Of a DNA stretch of 64,000 bases, positions 59,190 through 64,000 are shown piece after piece. A program made the position numbers and the translations under genes. The stretch spans positions 124,001-188,000 of the forward strand of contig NZ_JZTW01000008.1 in the NCBI RefSeq assembly GCF_000962805.1. Direction: 5' to 3'. The notes under the pieces were generated by a model that saw nothing but the letters and a program-made list of their open reading frames with translations, was not told the origin of the DNA and did no database searches. The stretch's first letter is position 1. Every line of letters starts with the position of its first letter. The stretch comes from Pseudarthrobacter chlorophenolicus (GTDB lineage: Bacteria; Actinomycetota; Actinomycetes; Actinomycetales; Micrococcaceae).

Positions 59190-60068
59190 ATGAGCAACGT
59201 TGCAGTCATCGGACTCGGAATCATGGGCCTGCCCATGGCCATCAACCTGGTCAAGGCCGGCCACACCGTCACCGGTTTCAACCGCAGCCAGGACAAGATC
59301 GACAAGCTGGTCTCCGAGGGCGGCCAGGGCGCCACCAGCATCGCCGACGCCGTCAAAGAGGCCGACGTCGTCATCACCATGGTGCCGGACTCCCCCGACG
59401 TCGAAGGCGTCGTCAGCGGCAAGGACGGCGTCTTCGCCAACGCCAAGCAAGGCACCCTGTGGATCGACGCCTCCAGCATCCGCCCCGACGTCGCCAAGAG
59501 ACTCTCCGAAGAAGCCGTAGAAGCAGGCATCCGCCCCCTCGACGCCCCAGTCTCCGGCGGCGAACAGGGCGCCATCGACGCCGTCCTCTCCATCATGGTC
59601 GGCGGCTCCGCTGAGGACTTCGCAGCAGCGCAGGACGTCCTGAACGCCGTCGGCAAGACCATCGTCCACGTCGGGCCGTCCGGATCCGGCCAGACCGTCA
59701 AGGCAGCCAACCAGCTGATCGTGGCGGTCAACATAGAGGTCCTATCAGAAGCAATTGTGTTCCTCGAGGCCTACGGAGTAGACACCGACGCCGCCCTCAA
59801 GGTCCTCGGCGGCGGCCTGGCCGGCTCCAAGGTCCTGGACCAGAAGGGCCAGAAGATGCTGGACCGCAACTTCGACCCCGGCTTCCGCCTCGCCCTCCAC
59901 CACAAGGACCTGGGCATCGTCACCTCCGCCGCCCGCGAAGCCAACGTCGCCGTCCCCCTCGGCGCCGTCGTCGCACAGCTCGTCGCCGCCACCGTCAACC
60001 AGGGCGACGGCGCACTGGACCACTCCGGACTCTTCAAGCAGGTCCTGCAGCTCAGCGGCAGGAAATAG
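59190..60068 (+). CDS. glxR: Tartronate semialdehyde reductase
   Basis: A 292-residue beta-hydroxyacid dehydrogenase reducing tartronate semialdehyde to D-glycerate. N-terminal NAD(P) fold VAVIGLGIMGLPMAINL, substrate loop LDAPVSGGEQGAI, catalytic Lys in GSGQTVKAANQLI, and KDLGIV near the C-terminus. GAAAGAGAACC precedes the ATG. It lies between hyi and gcl. Confidence 0.93.
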   Translation: MSNVAVIGLGIMGLPMAINLVKAGHTVTGFNRSQDKIDKLVSEGGQGATSIADAVKEADVVITMVPDSPDVEGVVSGKDGVFANAKQGTLWIDASSIRPDVAKRLSEEAVEAGIRPLDAPVSGGEQGAIDAVLSIMVGGSAEDFAAAQDVLNAVGKTIVHVGPSGSGQTVKAANQLIVAVNIEVLSEAIVFLEAYGVDTDAALKVLGGGLAGSKVLDQKGQKMLDRNFDPGFRLALHHKDLGIVTSAAREANVAVPLGAVVAQLVAATVNQGDGALDHSGLFKQVLQLSGRK

Positions 60069-60091
60069 GACAGAGCTCAAGTACCCCCCCA

Positions 60092-60154
60092 GAGTTTTTG
60101 GGCAGATAACGGGACCTAAGGGCCTCTGAAGTCCCGGTATCTGCCCAAAAACTC
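60092..60154. repeat. Long inverted repeat between glxR and gcl
   Basis: Arms 60092-60115 (GAGTTTTTGGGCAGATAACG then GGAC) and 60131-60154 pair at 23 of 24 positions around a 15-nt loop. It is a very stable hairpin with T5/A5 blocks inside the arms, and could be a terminator, an attenuator before gcl, or a dispersed palindrome. Confidence 0.85.
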
Positions 60155-60245
60155 CATCCCGCGAGGCATAGGTTCCAGGCCCACATCACCGGGCCTTCCT
60201 TCAGCACACCCAAAAACAGACTTTCAAGCTTTCAAGGAGCACCCC

Positions 60246-62036
<1,791 letters not shown>

Positions 62037-62038
62037 CC

Positions 62039-63235
62039 ATGCGGATCGTGATTGCCCCGGACAAGTTCAAGGGATCCCTGTCCGCCCCGGAGGTGTGCAG
62101 GTTCCTCGACAGGGGCCTGCAACGCGGCACTGGCGGGAACCTTGACATCGTCCAGATTCCGGTGGCCGACGGCGGCGAGGGTACCCTCGACGCCGCCGTC
62201 GGCTCCGGCTTCACCCGGCGCACGGCCACGGTGGCCGGGCCCACCGGGCAGCCGGTGGAAGCCGAGTTCGCCGTCCGGGGCCACGAAGCCGTCATCGAAA
62301 TGGCCACAGCCTCCGGGCTGGCGCTGGTTCCCCGGGTACAGGACGGCGGCCGCCCCGCCTCGGCGGATGCCACCACGGCCACCAGCCTGGGCACCGGGCA
62401 GCTCATCCGTGCCGCACTGGACGCGGGCTGCCGCCGCATCGTGCTGGGCGTTGGGGGCAGCGCGAATACCGACGGCGGTGCGGGGCTCCTCCAGGGCCTC
62501 GGCGCCCGCTTCCTGGACAGCCGCAACAACGAACTTTCCCCCGGCGGGGCTGCGCTGGCCAACCTGCACAGCATCGACTTCACCCAGTTTGAACCCCGCC
62601 TGGTGGACACCCGCTTTGTGCTGGCATCCGACGTCGACAACCCCCTGCTGGGCGCCCAGGGCGCCGCAGCGGTTTTCGGCCCGCAAAAGGGTGCCACACC
62701 ACAAGACGTCGGCATGCTCGACGCCGCCCTGGCCAGGTTTGTCGAAGTCCTGGTCAGGGAAATCGGATTCCGCGCCGTCAAGGCCGCCGAGGCTCCCGGA
62801 GCCGGGGCAGCCGGCGGCGTGGGCTACGCCGCCATCGCGGCCCTGGCCGCTACGCGGCGGCCGGGAATCGACGTCGTCCTCGAATTCACTGAACTGGCCG
62901 AAAGGCTGGCCGGCGCCGACCTGGTGATCACCGGCGAAGGCAGCCTGGACGAACAGAGCCTGCTCGGCAAGACCCCCATGGGTGTTGCCAGGGCCGCAGC
63001 AGCGCGGGGCATTCCCGTCATCGCGGTCTGCGGGCGGACCACCCTGGAAAAAAGCCAGGCCGCCGCTGCAGGATTCGAAGACGTTTACGCTTTGACCGAG
63101 CTCGAAACCGATGTAAACAGGTGCATATCAGAGGCCGGCGAGCTTCTGGTGCAGCTGGGCACCCAGATCAGCAAGCGGCTGGCGGCCGGACGGGCCGCCG
63201 GCGCTGGAAGTACCAAGGAGGACCTCCGTGTCTGA
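62039..63235 (+). CDS. Glycerate kinase (GarK/GlxK type)
   Basis: A 398-residue type 1 glycerate kinase making phosphoglycerate from glycerate. [64 protein letters not shown] and [18 protein letters not shown] cover the active site. It begins 2 nt after gcl and overlaps allB by 8 bp. The C-terminal Ala/Gly-rich tail (after about 378) is variable. Confidence 0.94.
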   Translation: MRIVIAPDKFKGSLSAPEVCRFLDRGLQRGTGGNLDIVQIPVADGGEGTLDAAVGSGFTRRTATVAGPTGQPVEAEFAVRGHEAVIEMATASGLALVPRVQDGGRPASADATTATSLGTGQLIRAALDAGCRRIVLGVGGSANTDGGAGLLQGLGARFLDSRNNELSPGGAALANLHSIDFTQFEPRLVDTRFVLASDVDNPLLGAQGAAAVFGPQKGATPQDVGMLDAALARFVEVLVREIGFRAVKAAEAPGAGAAGGVGYAAIAALAATRRPGIDVVLEFTELAERLAGADLVITGEGSLDEQSLLGKTPMGVARAAAARGIPVIAVCGRTTLEKSQAAAAGFEDVYALTELETDVNRCISEAGELLVQLGTQISKRLAAGRAAGAGSTKEDLRV

Positions 63236-64000
63236 AGAACGTTTTGACCTGGTCATCCGGGGCCAGCGCATTCTCACCACCGCCGGCATCGCCCCGCGCG
63301 AAGTGGGCGTCCGCGGCGGCAAGATCGTCGCCATCGAGCCGCTGGGCAACGGCCTGGCCGGTACCGAGATCGTCGAACTGGCCGACGACGAAACCCTGCT
63401 CCCGGGCCTGGTGGACACCCATGTCCACGTCAACGAGCCCGGCCGCACCGAGTGGGAAGGCTTCGCCTCCGCCACCCGCGCCGCAGCAGCCGGCGGCGTC
63501 ACCACCATCATCGACATGCCGCTGAACTCCGTCCCGCCCACCACCACGGTGGCCAACCTCAAGCTCAAGCGCGAGGTGGCCGAGGACCAGGCGTTCATCG
63601 ATGTCGGGTTCTGGGGCGGCGCCATCCCCGGCAACAAGGCGGACCTGCGCCCTCTGCACGACGACGGTGTGTTCGGCTTCAAGTGCTTCCTGCTCCACTC
63701 CGGCGTGGACGAGTTCCCGCACCTGGACGCTGACGAGATGGAAGAGGACATGGCCGAGCTGAAGTCCTTCGACTCGCTCATGATCGTCCATGCCGAGGAC
63801 TCGCACGCGATCGACCGCGCACCGCATCCCGGCGGCGACCACTACGAAACCTTCCTTGCCTCCCGCCCCCGCGGCGCGGAGAACAAGGCCATCGCGGAGG
63901 TCATCGAACGGGCCCGCTGGACCGGTGCGAGGGCGCACATCCTGCACCTCTCGTCGTCGGACGCGCTGCCCATGATCGCTTCGGCAAAGCGCGACGGCGT
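63228..64000 (+). CDS. allB: Allantoinase, N-terminal part, continues beyond window
   Basis: 257 codons of a dihydroorotase-like amidohydrolase opening allantoin to allantoate. Metal ligands are [10 protein letters not shown] (HxH), the bridging Lys in [10 protein letters not shown], and the His in VHAEDSH and ILHLSS. The GTG start has AAGGAGG 6 nt upstream and overlaps the glycerate kinase stop by 8 bp. Its place at the end of the glyoxylate block links allantoin use to these genes. Confidence 0.93.
   Translation, partial: MSEERFDLVIRGQRILTTAGIAPREVGVRGGKIVAIEPLGNGLAGTEIVELADDETLLPGLVDTHVHVNEPGRTEWEGFASATRAAAAGGVTTIIDMPLNSVPPTTTVANLKLKREVAEDQAFIDVGFWGGAIPGNKADLRPLHDDGVFGFKCFLLHSGVDEFPHLDADEMEEDMAELKSFDSLMIVHAEDSHAIDRAPHPGGDHYETFLASRPRGAENKAIAEVIERARWTGARAHILHLSSSDALPMIASAKRDG

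Overview
The window is about 64 kb of high-GC DNA with the codon usage, GTG/TTG starts, U-tract-poor GC hairpin terminators and gene content of a soil actinobacterium. The protein sequences look most like Arthrobacter/Pseudarthrobacter; this is inference from recognised families, not a search. I see no rRNA, tRNA, CRISPR array, insertion sequence or phage gene.

Region 1 (1-15.4 kb) is a sialic acid scavenging island. A secreted modular sialidase (running off the left edge) diverges from a second sialidase without a signal peptide. Then come a DUF4862 TIM-barrel protein, a Dpp/Sat-type ABC importer (Tat lipoprotein, permease, permease-ATPase fusion, ATPase), and nanA, nanK, nanE and nagA. The last pathway step, nagB, lies 8 kb further on with a GntR/FadR regulator (23.4-25.0 kb). 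A 12-bp palindrome close to TAGGACGTCCTA occurs twice between the sialidases, once before the importer and once before the GntR gene, so one regulon probably links the two loci.

Region 2 (15.4-27.3 kb) is accessory. It holds a secreted Ala/Pro-rich protein and a wall-anchored protein with six chaplin-like repeats and an LANTG sorting signal. Next is a run of small unrecognised membrane proteins, two of which are paralogues with near-identical leaders and TTG starts. nagB/GntR, a ZIP transporter, an orphan HATPase protein and an FMN reductase follow.

Region 3 (27.3-34.8 kb) has pectin genes: a cytoplasmic YetA/exo-rhamnogalacturonan-lyase-like protein and a secreted PL11-type rhamnogalacturonan lyase, each behind LacI-type palindromes. 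A polysaccharide deacetylase and an SRPBCC protein lie between them. Region 4 (35-58 kb) is mostly housekeeping and peripheral metabolism. It includes two parallel sets of MHS transporter + M20 hydrolase + regulator, an Lrp/aminotransferase/YitT set, a dicarboxylate symporter, a second nagA, a DUF222-HNH gene interrupted by an in-frame amber codon, a Rieske protein and DUF808.

Region 5 (58.2-64 kb) is the glyoxylate end of allantoin catabolism: hyi, glxR, gcl, glycerate kinase and the start of allB, running off the right edge. Together the window describes a scavenger that strips sialic acid, pectin and purine breakdown products and feeds them into central metabolism. Several dispersed palindromic repeats sit between genes.
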